From VFZP01 sp043755595 (lineage in GTDB: Bacteria; Acidobacteriota; Terriglobia; Bryobacterales; Bryobacteraceae), in assembly GCA_043755595.1 (NCBI GenBank), contig JAYUSQ010000206.1:1-64000 (forward strand): a stretch of DNA of 64,000 nt. Direction: 5' to 3'. The translations under genes and the position numbers were made by a program. Position 1 is the first letter of the stretch; each line of letters opens with the position of its first letter. Positions 24,394 to 32,969 of this stretch are shown in pieces. The notes below the pieces were generated by a model. It worked only from the letters and a program-made list of their open reading frames with translations. It had not been told where the DNA came from and did not search any database.

Positions 24394-26886
24394 TCATCGC
24401 CGCCGGAAAAACTCGACTAGCCCGCGCCACTTCCGGTTGATTAGTTCCACGATGTTCAGCCCTACGGCCATAGCCAGTAATCCCGGCCAAAGACTCAATG
24501 TCGAAGGGATCGCGCGCCCGCCTGAGTCGAATACCTGGCTCGCCGAAGGTTGAAAGCGCCCTCCCGTGAAAGTGGAAATGCGCTTGAGTAACTCCACGTC
24601 GGAACCGTAGTCGATCAATTCGTCTTCTTGCCGGTAGAAGCCAACCTCAGGGAACGCTCGTGATTCTTCGAGTGGCCGGACGCGGAATAAGCCTCGTTGC
24701 CCGCCGATTGGAACTACTCCGCGATAGGAGCCTTGCGCCACCTTTTTCACCGCCATCGGTTTACGGAAACTGCCCGGGCCCACGACGAAGATATCGGGTA
24801 TCTTGGCGGGCTCTGGCACTTGTCGCGACAAATGATACTCAGCTACTAACTCGCCGCTGGTTTGGTCATACTGCAGCGTCGCGTCGACGGGTTGGGTGTG
24901 CGGGAGTAAGTCGCGGAACACGTTCGCCCAGAAGCGATCGAAGCCTTTCCACGCCACCCAGTCCGCCGCCCAGCGGGACTTTGCGTCCGAGGTGAAGACC
25001 GCCGAGCGGCCCAGTCCATACTGCCAGCGCACGAACAACGGATCCTTCTGCTCCATGCCAAGCACGGTGTCGGCGGAAGGCTTGGAGACGAAACGGACGT
25101 AACCTTTGAGTGCGGGCGCAGTCTCCATGCCGACTCCGTCCAGAATTTCGACGCGCTTCAGAATCTGCGGTGTGAGCGGCTTTTCCACCGCCGTCGTGCC
25201 TGTATGTTCCATCACGTCGCGCAAGAGGATCTGCTCCAGGCCGGATGGATCGGTCAAGAAGTGCGCGCGGCCTTTGGCGTTGACTGCGATCTTCTCGAGA
25301 TAAGGGCGGTTGACGTCCTGGCCCAATCCAACCGTCGATATGGTCACCCTTTGGGACGCCGCCTCTTTGGAGAGCGCGAGGCTGTCGCCTTCTTCCGAGA
25401 TCCCGTCGGTAAGCAGCACGACGTGTTTGAAGGTGGCGTGAATCGGCGCGATCTTGCGATACGCTTCGGCGAGTGCGGGCGCGATCTGCGTACCGCCGTC
25501 CGGGGTGATTCCAGCGATGAGCCGCTTCATCATCTGCCGGTCTTCCGCCTTGCGAATCGGAATGGCCCATTGGAAAGAATTATCGAAGATGAGCACGCCC
25601 ACTTGATCGATGGGCCGCAGGTTCTCAACGACACCGATCGAAGCCAGACGCGCCAGTTCCATCTTCTTGCCTTCCATCGACGACGATTTGTCGACGATCA
25701 AAACGACGCAGGTGCCTTCGGGCGAACGCGGCGGCGCAAGTTTCGCGGGCAGGAGCCGGTCCATCCCGTCTTCGAGCGTTTTATTCTCCACATAGACGTT
25801 GCGCTCGCCGGCGATCACCAACACGCCGCCGCCTTGTTGCACAAAGCCTTCGAGATCCGCTTTGAAGGCTGGCGGAAGAGCTTCGAGGTCCCAGTTATTC
25901 AGCACGACGGCTTGATACGCATCCACCGGTTTGACCGGCACAGCGGCTGTGTACTCGACGTCAAATTGCGAAGCCCTCAGCACGTTGAGCAGATGTGTCT
26001 CCGAGCCCGCCGGATCTTGCGAGAGATAGAGCAAACGTGGACGGCGCAACGTGACGGCCTGCGTGAAGCGCAACTCGCCGAGGTCTTGCGCGGAGAGCTT
26101 GCCTTGCACCTCCACCGCGCCGCCGATACCGAGGCTGGCATGCAACCTGACGCGGCTTTCGCCCGTCGATAATTCGAGATCCTGCGCGCCCAGGGCTTTG
26201 CCCTCGGCGGAAAGTTCGACGCGCGCTTTCGTCGCTCGCGGCGTGCTCACCACCAGATCGATCGGAAAGCGCTCGCCGGTAAAAACAGTGGCGGGGGCGG
26301 AGACCGATTCGAGGCGAAGCAGCGGCTTTGGGCGTCCGTTCAGTGCGAAGGTGTCGACCGGAATGCCTTGTTGCTGCGATTGCCAGGCGGCGCGCGCGGC
26401 ACTGCCGCGATTTTCCTTGCCGTCTGAAACCAGCACGACTCGCGGGACCATGCCCGCTGGAATCGAACCCGCCGCGTCGCGAATGGCCGCTTCCAGGTCG
26501 GTGCTACGCCCGCTTTCGCCGCCCGAGCGTTTGAGCGCCAAGCCCTGTGCGGTAGACTCCTCAGGCGCCAGGTCACGAGGCTCGCGCGCAAACGGCATCA
26601 CGCGCATCCAATGCCTGCCACGCGCCGATTCGAGTGAACCGACGATGGAGGCGGCCTTGGTCAAGTCCGCCGCCGACACGCTGGCCGACGTGTCGACCAA
26701 AACAACCGTGCCCACTTTTGTTTCAAACGTATTCAGGCTAGGTTCGGCAAGCGCCAGTAGTACAGCGAGTAAAGACGCGGCTTTGAGCGCCAAGCCAATC
26801 CGCCGTTCCGTCCGTTTCCAGGCGAAAGCCAGCCACAACAGCGGAAGGGGCGTGAGCAGCAGCACCCAGGCGCGATCGAAGCTCAT
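24394..26886 (-). CDS. Large VWA-domain membrane protein (BatA/B-like, glutamine-amidotransferase-like insert)
   Basis: 830 residues from ATG 26886. Two N-terminal hydrophobic helices (WVLLLTPLPLLWLAFAW, AASLLAVLLALAEP) precede an incomplete VWA-like part with VVLVDTSASVSAADL. A segment at about residues 285-360 (YLSQDPAGSETHLLNVL, VVLNNWDLEALPP, GGGVLVIAGERN) resembles a class I glutamine-amidotransferase-like fold. A full VWA domain with the MIDAS motif VDKSSSMEGKKMELA follows, and a C-terminal transmembrane helix precedes the stop. It overlaps the upstream gene by ATGA. The cluster suggests a periplasmic/membrane complex assembled by the MoxR AAA ATPase. Confidence 0.75.
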   Translation of the reverse strand: MSFDRAWVLLLTPLPLLWLAFAWKRTERRIGLALKAASLLAVLLALAEPSLNTFETKVGTVVLVDTSASVSAADLTKAASIVGSLESARGRHWMRVMPFAREPRDLAPEESTAQGLALKRSGGESGRSTDLEAAIRDAAGSIPAGMVPRVVLVSDGKENRGSAARAAWQSQQQGIPVDTFALNGRPKPLLRLESVSAPATVFTGERFPIDLVVSTPRATKARVELSAEGKALGAQDLELSTGESRVRLHASLGIGGAVEVQGKLSAQDLGELRFTQAVTLRRPRLLYLSQDPAGSETHLLNVLRASQFDVEYTAAVPVKPVDAYQAVVLNNWDLEALPPAFKADLEGFVQQGGGVLVIAGERNVYVENKTLEDGMDRLLPAKLAPPRSPEGTCVVLIVDKSSSMEGKKMELARLASIGVVENLRPIDQVGVLIFDNSFQWAIPIRKAEDRQMMKRLIAGITPDGGTQIAPALAEAYRKIAPIHATFKHVVLLTDGISEEGDSLALSKEAASQRVTISTVGLGQDVNRPYLEKIAVNAKGRAHFLTDPSGLEQILLRDVMEHTGTTAVEKPLTPQILKRVEILDGVGMETAPALKGYVRFVSKPSADTVLGMEQKDPLFVRWQYGLGRSAVFTSDAKSRWAADWVAWKGFDRFWANVFRDLLPHTQPVDATLQYDQTSGELVAEYHLSRQVPEPAKIPDIFVVGPGSFRKPMAVKKVAQGSYRGVVPIGGQRGLFRVRPLEESRAFPEVGFYRQEDELIDYGSDVELLKRISTFTGGRFQPSASQVFDSGGRAIPSTLSLWPGLLAMAVGLNIVELINRKWRGLVEFFRRR

Positions 26887-28763
26887 GAAGCCACCCCGGC
26901 CGTGCGAACCAGCCGCGCGGGCAAACGAAGCGGTGCAAACAGGAGCCACTCGGCCAGCAGTCCTAAGCCGCCCAGCAGCGCGAGCCAATACCAGATGTCA
27001 CGGGAACTCGCCGAGCGATTCGACGCTCTCGGAATGCCACGCCTCACGTTGACAGGCGGGTCCCAAACGCCATCGGCCACGGCCGGCAGCGTAAGTGAAT
27101 GAACCTGCTCGTGCCCGCCCGATAACACACGCACCGTGCCGGGGTGGCCTGCGAAAAACCGTAACGTGCGTCCCTGCACGGTGAACGGCAGCGAACGCGC
27201 ATCGGAGGAAATCACTTGCGCGCCAGCGCCTTCCGCTTCGCTCGCCAGCGGCACACTGATCGTACCCACCGACCCCGCAATCAACTCCCAACTTCGGAAG
27301 TTATCAGGCGCCATCCATCGCAAGACGTTGGCGAAGAGGAGAGGTGTCGCCAACTCGTAACGCATGCCCGAGCGCATCGGGTGAAAGCCGATCGCGACCA
27401 GCTTTCGCGCCCCATCACGCGCCACGATAACAGGCCCGGCGGAAGATTCAGCCACGACGCGATCACCCGATGCCGGAGCGAAAATCTGCGTCGAGGCAAT
27501 CGTCAGTCCGCGCGTGCGCAGCCCTTCACCCACCGGATGCGTGACGTCCCAGCGCTCAAGCGTAACGTTGGCTCCGGGCGCACGAACAGGAATCGGAGAG
27601 GACGAACCGGACGGCTCGATATAGAGCGCATGAGTCTCGAGTTTCCATCCGGGCGTGAAGCGATCCAGTACGACGATGCCTTCCTTCACCGGACTGAGGC
27701 ATTGCGCAGGCAGCTTGTATATGGCCTTGATGCTGGGATGAGACTCAATGACGGCCTTCAACAACGCGGGCTCCGGCGAACAAATCGTCACCGGCACCTC
27801 CGGCATCGCCGGTAGCTCGAGCGTGGCCGAGTTGTCGGGTGCGAACGTGTCGCCAGCGGCGCGCAGTTCGGTGGTGAGAGGCCCTGCCACCCGTGTGCGA
27901 TAGGAAAATGCGGATTCCACTTCCGCGCCAGGCTTGAGTTTGATGCGGCGAGTACCGACGGCCGCCCCGGCAAAGTTAATCGAGAGGTCTGTTTCGTGGT
28001 CGAGCTTGCCGTAGTTCTTCAGTGAAACGTAAATCTGCCAGAGGTCGGCTTCCGAATCCGAATGGCGCAAGCCAATCTTTCGCAGTCCGACATTCTCAGG
28101 CACAGCCTTCACTTCCAACAACCGCAGATTGGGTGGCGGTGCGATGCCTTCCTCAAGCGCCGAAGTACGGGCCGACCCCGCAAAAACGATCTCGCCGGGA
28201 CGCCGCGCCGATCTTGCCTGTAGCCGCTTGGCGAATGCGAAGGCCTGCCCCAGATCCAGGGCCGCGTCGCTGGGGCGCGCGTTCTTTAACGCCTCTTCCA
28301 CTTTGCGCCGATCGGTCTCAAAGGCTGTGACGGGCGTGGCCAGCGCGTCGGCGTACAAGACCATCACACGGTCGACCGCCGGGACCGAGCGCGCATAGTC
28401 CAGCGCCAGAGCCCGGGCTTGTTCCATCACCGTGGTCCGCCCGGTGCGCGCGGCCATCCAGGATGACGTATCGAGAATTAAAACGTGATCCGCCGAATCG
28501 TTCTCCCGCTGTCCGAGCCGCAGTTGTGACAGCGCGGCCAGCAACAAGGCGATGCTGGCGAGTTGCAGCAGGAGCGACGGCCACTGGCGGATACGCCGCC
28601 GGCTGCTGGATTCAACCGGGCGCCTGGCTTCATTCCAGAAGCGCAGCGTGGGAACCGAAACTTTCCGGCGAGAGCGATCGAGCAAGTAGAGCGCTGTCAC
28701 GACTGCACCGGCCGCCGTGAAGAGCGCCAGAAACTCGGCGAGGCTCAGATTGAAAAAAAACAT
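26883..28763 (-). CDS. BatA-like protein: N-terminal double-membrane domain plus VWA
   Basis: 626 residues. The start FFFNLSLAEFLALFTAAGAV, then TALYLLDRSRRKVSVPTLRF and a second helix is the double-transmembrane domain typical of Bacteroides aerotolerance (Bat) proteins. A VWA-like domain with VLILDTSSWMAARTGRT follows; the MIDAS DxSxS reads DTSSW, so metal binding may be weakened. The rest is beta-rich and extracytoplasmic, and a C-terminal helix (WYWLALLGGLGLLAEWLLF) returns to the membrane. DUF58 and MoxR genes lie immediately upstream. Function in this lineage is unknown. Confidence 0.78.
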   Translation of the reverse strand: MFFFNLSLAEFLALFTAAGAVVTALYLLDRSRRKVSVPTLRFWNEARRPVESSSRRRIRQWPSLLLQLASIALLLAALSQLRLGQRENDSADHVLILDTSSWMAARTGRTTVMEQARALALDYARSVPAVDRVMVLYADALATPVTAFETDRRKVEEALKNARPSDAALDLGQAFAFAKRLQARSARRPGEIVFAGSARTSALEEGIAPPPNLRLLEVKAVPENVGLRKIGLRHSDSEADLWQIYVSLKNYGKLDHETDLSINFAGAAVGTRRIKLKPGAEVESAFSYRTRVAGPLTTELRAAGDTFAPDNSATLELPAMPEVPVTICSPEPALLKAVIESHPSIKAIYKLPAQCLSPVKEGIVVLDRFTPGWKLETHALYIEPSGSSSPIPVRAPGANVTLERWDVTHPVGEGLRTRGLTIASTQIFAPASGDRVVAESSAGPVIVARDGARKLVAIGFHPMRSGMRYELATPLLFANVLRWMAPDNFRSWELIAGSVGTISVPLASEAEGAGAQVISSDARSLPFTVQGRTLRFFAGHPGTVRVLSGGHEQVHSLTLPAVADGVWDPPVNVRRGIPRASNRSASSRDIWYWLALLGGLGLLAEWLLFAPLRLPARLVRTAGVAS

Positions 28764-29657
28764 TTATTCCAGGCCTCGTGCAGCCATGACCGGCCCGAAA
28801 ATCGCTTCATCGACTGGCATGGCGGTCGATAGTCCGACGTACCGCCCACCATTGCGAATGGCCATGCGGCGGATGTTTTCGCGGAAGGCGTCGAAGGCGG
28901 CAGTGTAACGTTCACGGGCTTCGCTATCGAAATCCAATTCCAGTTCGGCTCCGGTTTCGATATCGGAGAGCGCCAATTCGCCATCCCATGGCGGCGTGCG
29001 GTCTTCTTCGGACCACAGTTGCACCAACATGAGTTCGTGCCCGAACTCAGCCAGATACTGGAAGGGCTTGTCGAGTTCGGAATCCGAGAGGAAATCGGAA
29101 ATGACGATGAGCAGTCCGCGGTTCACATGACGTTGGACGAAGTCGCGGGCCACTCGTAAGAAATCGGATTTAGGTTGCGGTTCCAGCGCCGCTAGATAAT
29201 CGGCGACCGGGCCGATGCGATGCCGGCCGCCGGAACAGATCTGCGGGTCACCCAGTTTTTCCGCGAACGGATGGAGCACCATCGTGTCAAGGCGCACCAG
29301 GCCGATATAGCAGAACGCGGCGGCCAACCGGCGTGCATAGTCGAATTTGTTGGCATCGCCGCCGCTGGTCATCGATTGCGACGTGTCGATCAACAACCGC
29401 ACAGGCACGCGCGGCTCCACCTGGAACATTTTCAGGAAGAGCTTTTCCAGACGCATGTAGGCGCGCCAGTTCACCGCGCGCAAATCGTCGCCGTGATGGA
29501 AGTTGCGATGGTCCAGAAACTCCTGCCCGGAGCCGGAGAAGCGCGACGCGTTATGGCCGCCCACCAAGCCGGGGAACGATTTGTGCCAGCGAATGGCCAG
29601 CCGCTCGAGTTTCTCGAGGAACTGCCGGTCGATGAGGGGCGACGCCGTCGTGGCCAA
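28764..29657 (-). CDS. DUF58 domain protein
   Basis: About 297 residues from a TTG at 29657 with AAGGA upstream; no better start lies between it and the moxR stop at 29672. The diagnostic segment is FSGSGQEFLDHRNFHHGDDL followed by RAVNWRAYMRLEKLFLKMFQ, the core of DUF58. It is followed by a VWA-like fold with LLIDTSQSMTSGG and LIVISDFLSDSELD. DUF58 proteins are nearly always next to MoxR ATPases and VWA membrane proteins, as here. Confidence 0.85.
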   Translation of the reverse strand: MATTASPLIDRQFLEKLERLAIRWHKSFPGLVGGHNASRFSGSGQEFLDHRNFHHGDDLRAVNWRAYMRLEKLFLKMFQVEPRVPVRLLIDTSQSMTSGGDANKFDYARRLAAAFCYIGLVRLDTMVLHPFAEKLGDPQICSGGRHRIGPVADYLAALEPQPKSDFLRVARDFVQRHVNRGLLIVISDFLSDSELDKPFQYLAEFGHELMLVQLWSEEDRTPPWDGELALSDIETGAELELDFDSEARERYTAAFDAFRENIRRMAIRNGGRYVGLSTAMPVDEAIFGPVMAARGLE

Positions 29658-29671
29658 AGAAGATGGTGTCC

Positions 29672-30673
29672 TTACTTCTTCGCGACCGGCGTCAAATCTT
29701 TGATGATCTCGGTAATGATCGTGTCCGCCGTTTGCCCTTCGGCGTGTGCGTCGAAATTGAGAATGACGCGATGCCGCAGCACCGCTTTGGCGACGTGGCG
29801 GACATCGTCGGCGCTCAAGTGGAAGCGGCCGTCGAGCAACGCCTGCACTCGCCCGCATTCGACCAGCGCTTGGGCGCCACGCGGCGAACTGCCGAAGCGG
29901 ATGAATTTTTTGGCCAGTGGATGCGCTTGCGAACTGGTGGGCTGCGTCGCCATTACCAGGTCGATCGCATATTCCTGGACGTGGGGCGCGACCAAGACCT
30001 CGCGCGAGGTGGCGCGCAAACCGAGAATGGCTTCGCGGTCCGCTTTCATCTCAAGCGCCACGTCTTCCTTTTGAATCGTCAGATCGACAATGCGGCTGAG
30101 TTCGGCTTTGGATGGATAGTCGACGAGCAGTTTCATCAGGAAGCGGTCCAACTGCGCTTCGGGCAGCGGGTAGGTGCCTTCCATTTCGATTGGGTTCTGG
30201 GTGGCCATCACCAGAAACGGCGCTTCAAGGTGATGGGTAACGGTGCCACTGGTCACCGTGCGTTCCTGCATCGCTTCCAGCAGCGCCGACTGCGTTTTGG
30301 GGGTCGCGCGATTGATCTCGTCGGCCAGCACCAAATTGGCGAAGATCGGGCCCGGCTGGAACTTCAAGGCCTTCGATCCACGGTCGTCGGTTTCCATAAT
30401 GACGCTGCCGACGATGTCGGCCGGCATCAGATCTGGCGTGAACTGGATACGAGAATATTTCAGGTTCAACACGCGAGAGAGCGTGCGCAGCAGAGTGGTT
30501 TTGCCCAGGCCTGGAACGCCCTCCAGCAGCACGTGGCCACCAGCGATCATGCAGACCAAAACGCCATCGACGATATCCTTTTGTCCGACGATGACCTTGG
30601 CAATTTCGTTGCGAATTTGCTCGAGCCTTTCTACGGCTGTTCGAGCGTGTGAAGCAGTTGGCACGGTAACCAT
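29672..30673 (-). CDS. MoxR-family AAA+ ATPase
   Basis: 333 residues. Walker A is EGVPGLGKTTLLRTL, followed by IQFTPDLMPADIVGS, Walker B LVLADEINRATPKTQSALLE, the sensor MATQNPIEMEGTYPLPEAQL and FIRFGSSPRGAQAL, all standard for MoxR. These are chaperone-like ATPases that activate or assemble metal-dependent VWA proteins. It is the first gene of a four-gene leftward operon with DUF58 and two VWA membrane proteins. The ATG at 30673 is chosen; codons upstream are not family-like. Confidence 0.92.
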   Translation of the reverse strand: MVTVPTASHARTAVERLEQIRNEIAKVIVGQKDIVDGVLVCMIAGGHVLLEGVPGLGKTTLLRTLSRVLNLKYSRIQFTPDLMPADIVGSVIMETDDRGSKALKFQPGPIFANLVLADEINRATPKTQSALLEAMQERTVTSGTVTHHLEAPFLVMATQNPIEMEGTYPLPEAQLDRFLMKLLVDYPSKAELSRIVDLTIQKEDVALEMKADREAILGLRATSREVLVAPHVQEYAIDLVMATQPTSSQAHPLAKKFIRFGSSPRGAQALVECGRVQALLDGRFHLSADDVRHVAKAVLRHRVILNFDAHAEGQTADTIITEIIKDLTPVAKK

Positions 30674-30994
30674 TTTAAGCGCAAAACGGTAGGCCCCCCC
30701 GCGAGTGGGCCAAAGAAGCAAGAACAGTAGGGCCGACGAGTGGCGTCCGAGCGCAATTTTTTGCCGGCTCCGACGTCAGACCAAGGCGTCAGAAAAAGTT
30801 CATTCGGCGGAATGGGATTCAATCCAGCGGTCCTCCAACGTTGACATGCAAATTCGTAGTGCTTCCCAAAAATGTATCGGGGCTTTCGGCCGCGGTCGCG
30901 AACTCACGACGTTGGCGGCGGAACTACGGCTGAGGACATTCGCGCGGCCTTGAAGAAGTAGCATTGCCGCATACTCTCGGCTACCATAGTGAGT
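30674..30994. other. Intergenic region between moxR and tRNA-Ser, no gene seen
   Basis: 321 bases separating divergent transcription units. It must hold the promoter of the moxR operon and that of tRNA-Ser. A TTGACA lies at 30841-30846, but no convincing -10 box stands 16-18 bases downstream on the plus strand. Short open frames crossing the tRNA are not credible. I see no hairpin or repeat worth calling. Confidence 0.5.
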
Positions 30995-31084
30995 GGAGGA
31001 ATGGCCGAGTGGTTTAAGGCGGCGGTCTTGAAAACCGTTGATGGCGAAAGTCATCCGGGGGTTCGAATCCCTCTTCCTCCGCCA
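30995..31084 (+). tRNA. tRNA-Ser(UGA)
   Basis: A 90-base class II tRNA with CCA encoded. The acceptor GGAGGAA pairs with TTCCTCC and is followed by G and CCA. The anticodon loop reads CTTGAAA with anticodon TGA, closed by a CGGT/ACCG stem. The long variable arm (GATGGCGAAAGTCATC) is the hallmark of tRNA-Ser, and the T arm has GGTTCGAATCC. Broken genes lie directly 3' of it, which makes it a likely historic integration or recombination site. Confidence 0.97.
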
Positions 31085-31155
31085 TTTCAAATTATTGAAA
31101 CGGCGGCGTTTGCAGTGACGGAGATCCGGCTCTAGCCGCTCAGAAGACCTACGGC

Positions 31156-31950
31156 ATGCGCAACCGCCGGGGCAACGCCCCCTTCCGGGCCGAATGGTAC
31201 GACAACCGTGCCGTGGAAACCTCGCCCGGGCCGGTGCGAGACTTCCAAAAGGCCGACCGTTTCGTTCAGGAGTTCGAAGAGATGGATCGCGACGGCAAGG
31301 TCCCCAACTTCATGTTGATGTCGTTGGGCGAGAACCACACCAGCGGGACAGCACCGGGGGCTTTCACACTCAAGGCGGCCGTGGCCTCGAACGACGTGGC
31401 GGTGGGTAAGATCGTCTCGGCCATCACGCGTAGCAAAGTATGGGGCAAGTTCGCAATTTTCATCATCGAGGATGACGCACAGAATGGCCCCGATCACGTG
31501 GACTCGCATCGCACCACGGGCCTCGTCATCAGCCCCTATGTCAAACGCAAACACGTGGACAGCACGATGTACTCCACCGTTTCCAGATTCACCGAGATCC
31601 TTCACCGGCTCGGCATCTCCAGCGAGATCGAGGTAAAGATCGCAGGTCGCGGGACCGAGTCGGCCGCCATGGTCGCCCGAGGCAAGGCGCGGGTCTCGAT
31701 TCAACCCGTCAGCGAGATTCTGCTCATGCCCGGCGTCGAACTTGCAGGAACGCTCCCGACGGAACTCCAATATAAGGCAGTGTTCGCCGCCGCCCTCATC
31801 GCGGGTTCGAAACAAGCTGAAGCCTCCAGGAGGCTAATCGCATTTCTTTCATCGGAGCGCGCAATGGCGGCGATCAAGAGGAGCGGCATGGAGCCATCGA
31901 GACGGCGGTTAACCGGGCTGCAACGCAAGACCGACGGCGAGAGCTGTTGA
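31156..31950 (+). pseudogene. Chimeric reading frame: phosphoesterase fragment joined to a ModA-like substrate-binding fragment
   Basis: 264 codons made of two unrelated parts. Residues 1 to about 141 match the C-terminal catalytic region of large YncE/alkaline-phosphatase-like phosphoesterases: MLMSLGENHTSGTAPGAFT, VASNDVAVGKIVSAI, FIIEDDAQNGPDHVDSHR, VISPYVKRK. From about residue 145 the frame becomes the C-terminus of a ModA-like periplasmic binding protein: GRGTESAAMVARGKA, QPVSEILLMPGVELAGTLP, RRLIAFLSSERAMAAIKRSG. Both partners lack their N-terminal parts, and the phosphoesterase lacks its end. In-frame codons extend back to about 31123, but a stop precedes them. No signal peptide is present. 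Probably a deletion fusion. Confidence 0.7.
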
Positions 31951-32228
31951 ACCATGGGCGGCCTGTCGGGAATCATGCCGAGACCGCTCTAATCGGGTAC
32001 GCCGCTCGTAAACTCGACGTAAATCCTGAAACCGCGCTAGGGCACGAGGTTGGATTTCAAATTCCCCGCCAATGCGCGGAGGAGCGAAGGCAGCGAAGAT
32101 TCGGACGGGCCGGCGTGGATTATTAACTCGGCAACTAACTAACGATGGTGAGCGGCCAACAAACACGCCGCGGCGCTCCCTGACGAGGTCGCGGCTTCCA
32201 TCTCGGTAATACGGAGTTGCGGTGGAAC
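31951..32228. other. Gap after the chimeric gene, scar sequence
   Basis: 278 bases without a recognisable gene. In a different frame from the chimera, codons from about 31905 to 32128 stay open (RELLNHGRPVGNHAETALIG, then RKLDVNPETALGHEVGF), but I do not recognise the product and there is no start signal, so it may be another remnant. The permease that normally follows a MacB/LolD-type ATPase would be expected here, downstream of the ABC gene, and is absent. Confidence 0.4.
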
Positions 32229-32969
32229 TTACCAGCGCAGATCGCGCGGATTGCGGCGTTCGGCGTTATGGGTCATTGAGGATACGTGGCCGTTGGTCAT
32301 GTGGACAACGCGATCGGCCATGCCGGCGATGTCGGCGTTGTGGGTAATGATGGCGGTGGCGGCGCCTAACTCCCGGTTGACTTTGTCGATCGCCTCAAGG
32401 ACGACGATGCCGGTTTCCGAGTCCAAGGCGCCGGTAGGTTCGTCGCAGAGCAGCACCGAAGGCCGCTTGGCGATGGCGCGGGCGATGGCGACGCGCTGTT
32501 GTTGGCCACCGGAGAGTTGGGATGGGAAATGATGGAGCCGGTCGCCGAGGCCCACCATCGCCAGCGCGTCGGCGGGTTTCATGGGGTTGTCGGAAATCTC
32601 TGTAACGGCCGCCACGTTCTCCATCGCGGTCAAACTGGGGATCAGATTGTAGAACTGGAAGACGAAGCCGACGTGATGGCGGCGATATTCGGTCAACTCG
32701 CGGTCACCGGCGCGCGTGAGATCGAAGCCCCGGTAGATGACCGTGCCGGCGCTGGCGCGGTCCAGCCCGCCGAGTATGTTCAGCAATGTCGATTTGCCCG
32801 ACCCGGACGGGCCGAGCAGCACCATCATTTCACCCGCGAACAGATCGAGATCTACGCCTCGCAGCGCATGCACCTGGACTTCGCCCATGTCGTAGACCTT
32901 GGTGATTCCACGTGCGGCGAAGACGGAGTCCTGAGGAGGAGCCGCCGTTCCGGGAACGCTATTGGTCAA
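32229..32969 (-). CDS. ABC transporter ATP-binding protein, MacB/LolD/FtsE type, without its permease
   Basis: About 246 residues from a TTG at 32969, which overlaps the kinase stop by 11 bases; an ATG at 33032 is the alternative. All ABC motifs are present: Walker A GPSGSGKST, Q-loop FVFQFYNLIP, signature LSGGQQQRVAIARA, Walker B LLCDEPTGALD and switch ITHNA. The form with EVQVHALRGVDLDL is that of COG1136 ATPases, which pair with FtsX-like permeases of the MacB type. No permease gene lies downstream; the scar at 31085-32228 takes its place. The ATPase may be orphaned or use a partner elsewhere. Confidence 0.85.
   Translation of the reverse strand: MTNSVPGTAAPPQDSVFAARGITKVYDMGEVQVHALRGVDLDLFAGEMMVLLGPSGSGKSTLLNILGGLDRASAGTVIYRGFDLTRAGDRELTEYRRHHVGFVFQFYNLIPSLTAMENVAAVTEISDNPMKPADALAMVGLGDRLHHFPSQLSGGQQQRVAIARAIAKRPSVLLCDEPTGALDSETGIVVLEAIDKVNRELGAATAIITHNADIAGMADRVVHMTNGHVSSMTHNAERRNPRDLRW

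Noticed and set aside
26887..26988. N-terminal extension of the large VWA gene
   Set aside because: It overlaps the BatA-like gene by about 100 bases and lacks hydrophobic character, whereas ATG 26886 gives an ATGA overlap and a proper first helix.
30800..31090. Minus-strand open frame running across tRNA-Ser
   Set aside because: It includes the tRNA complement and has no protein family signature.
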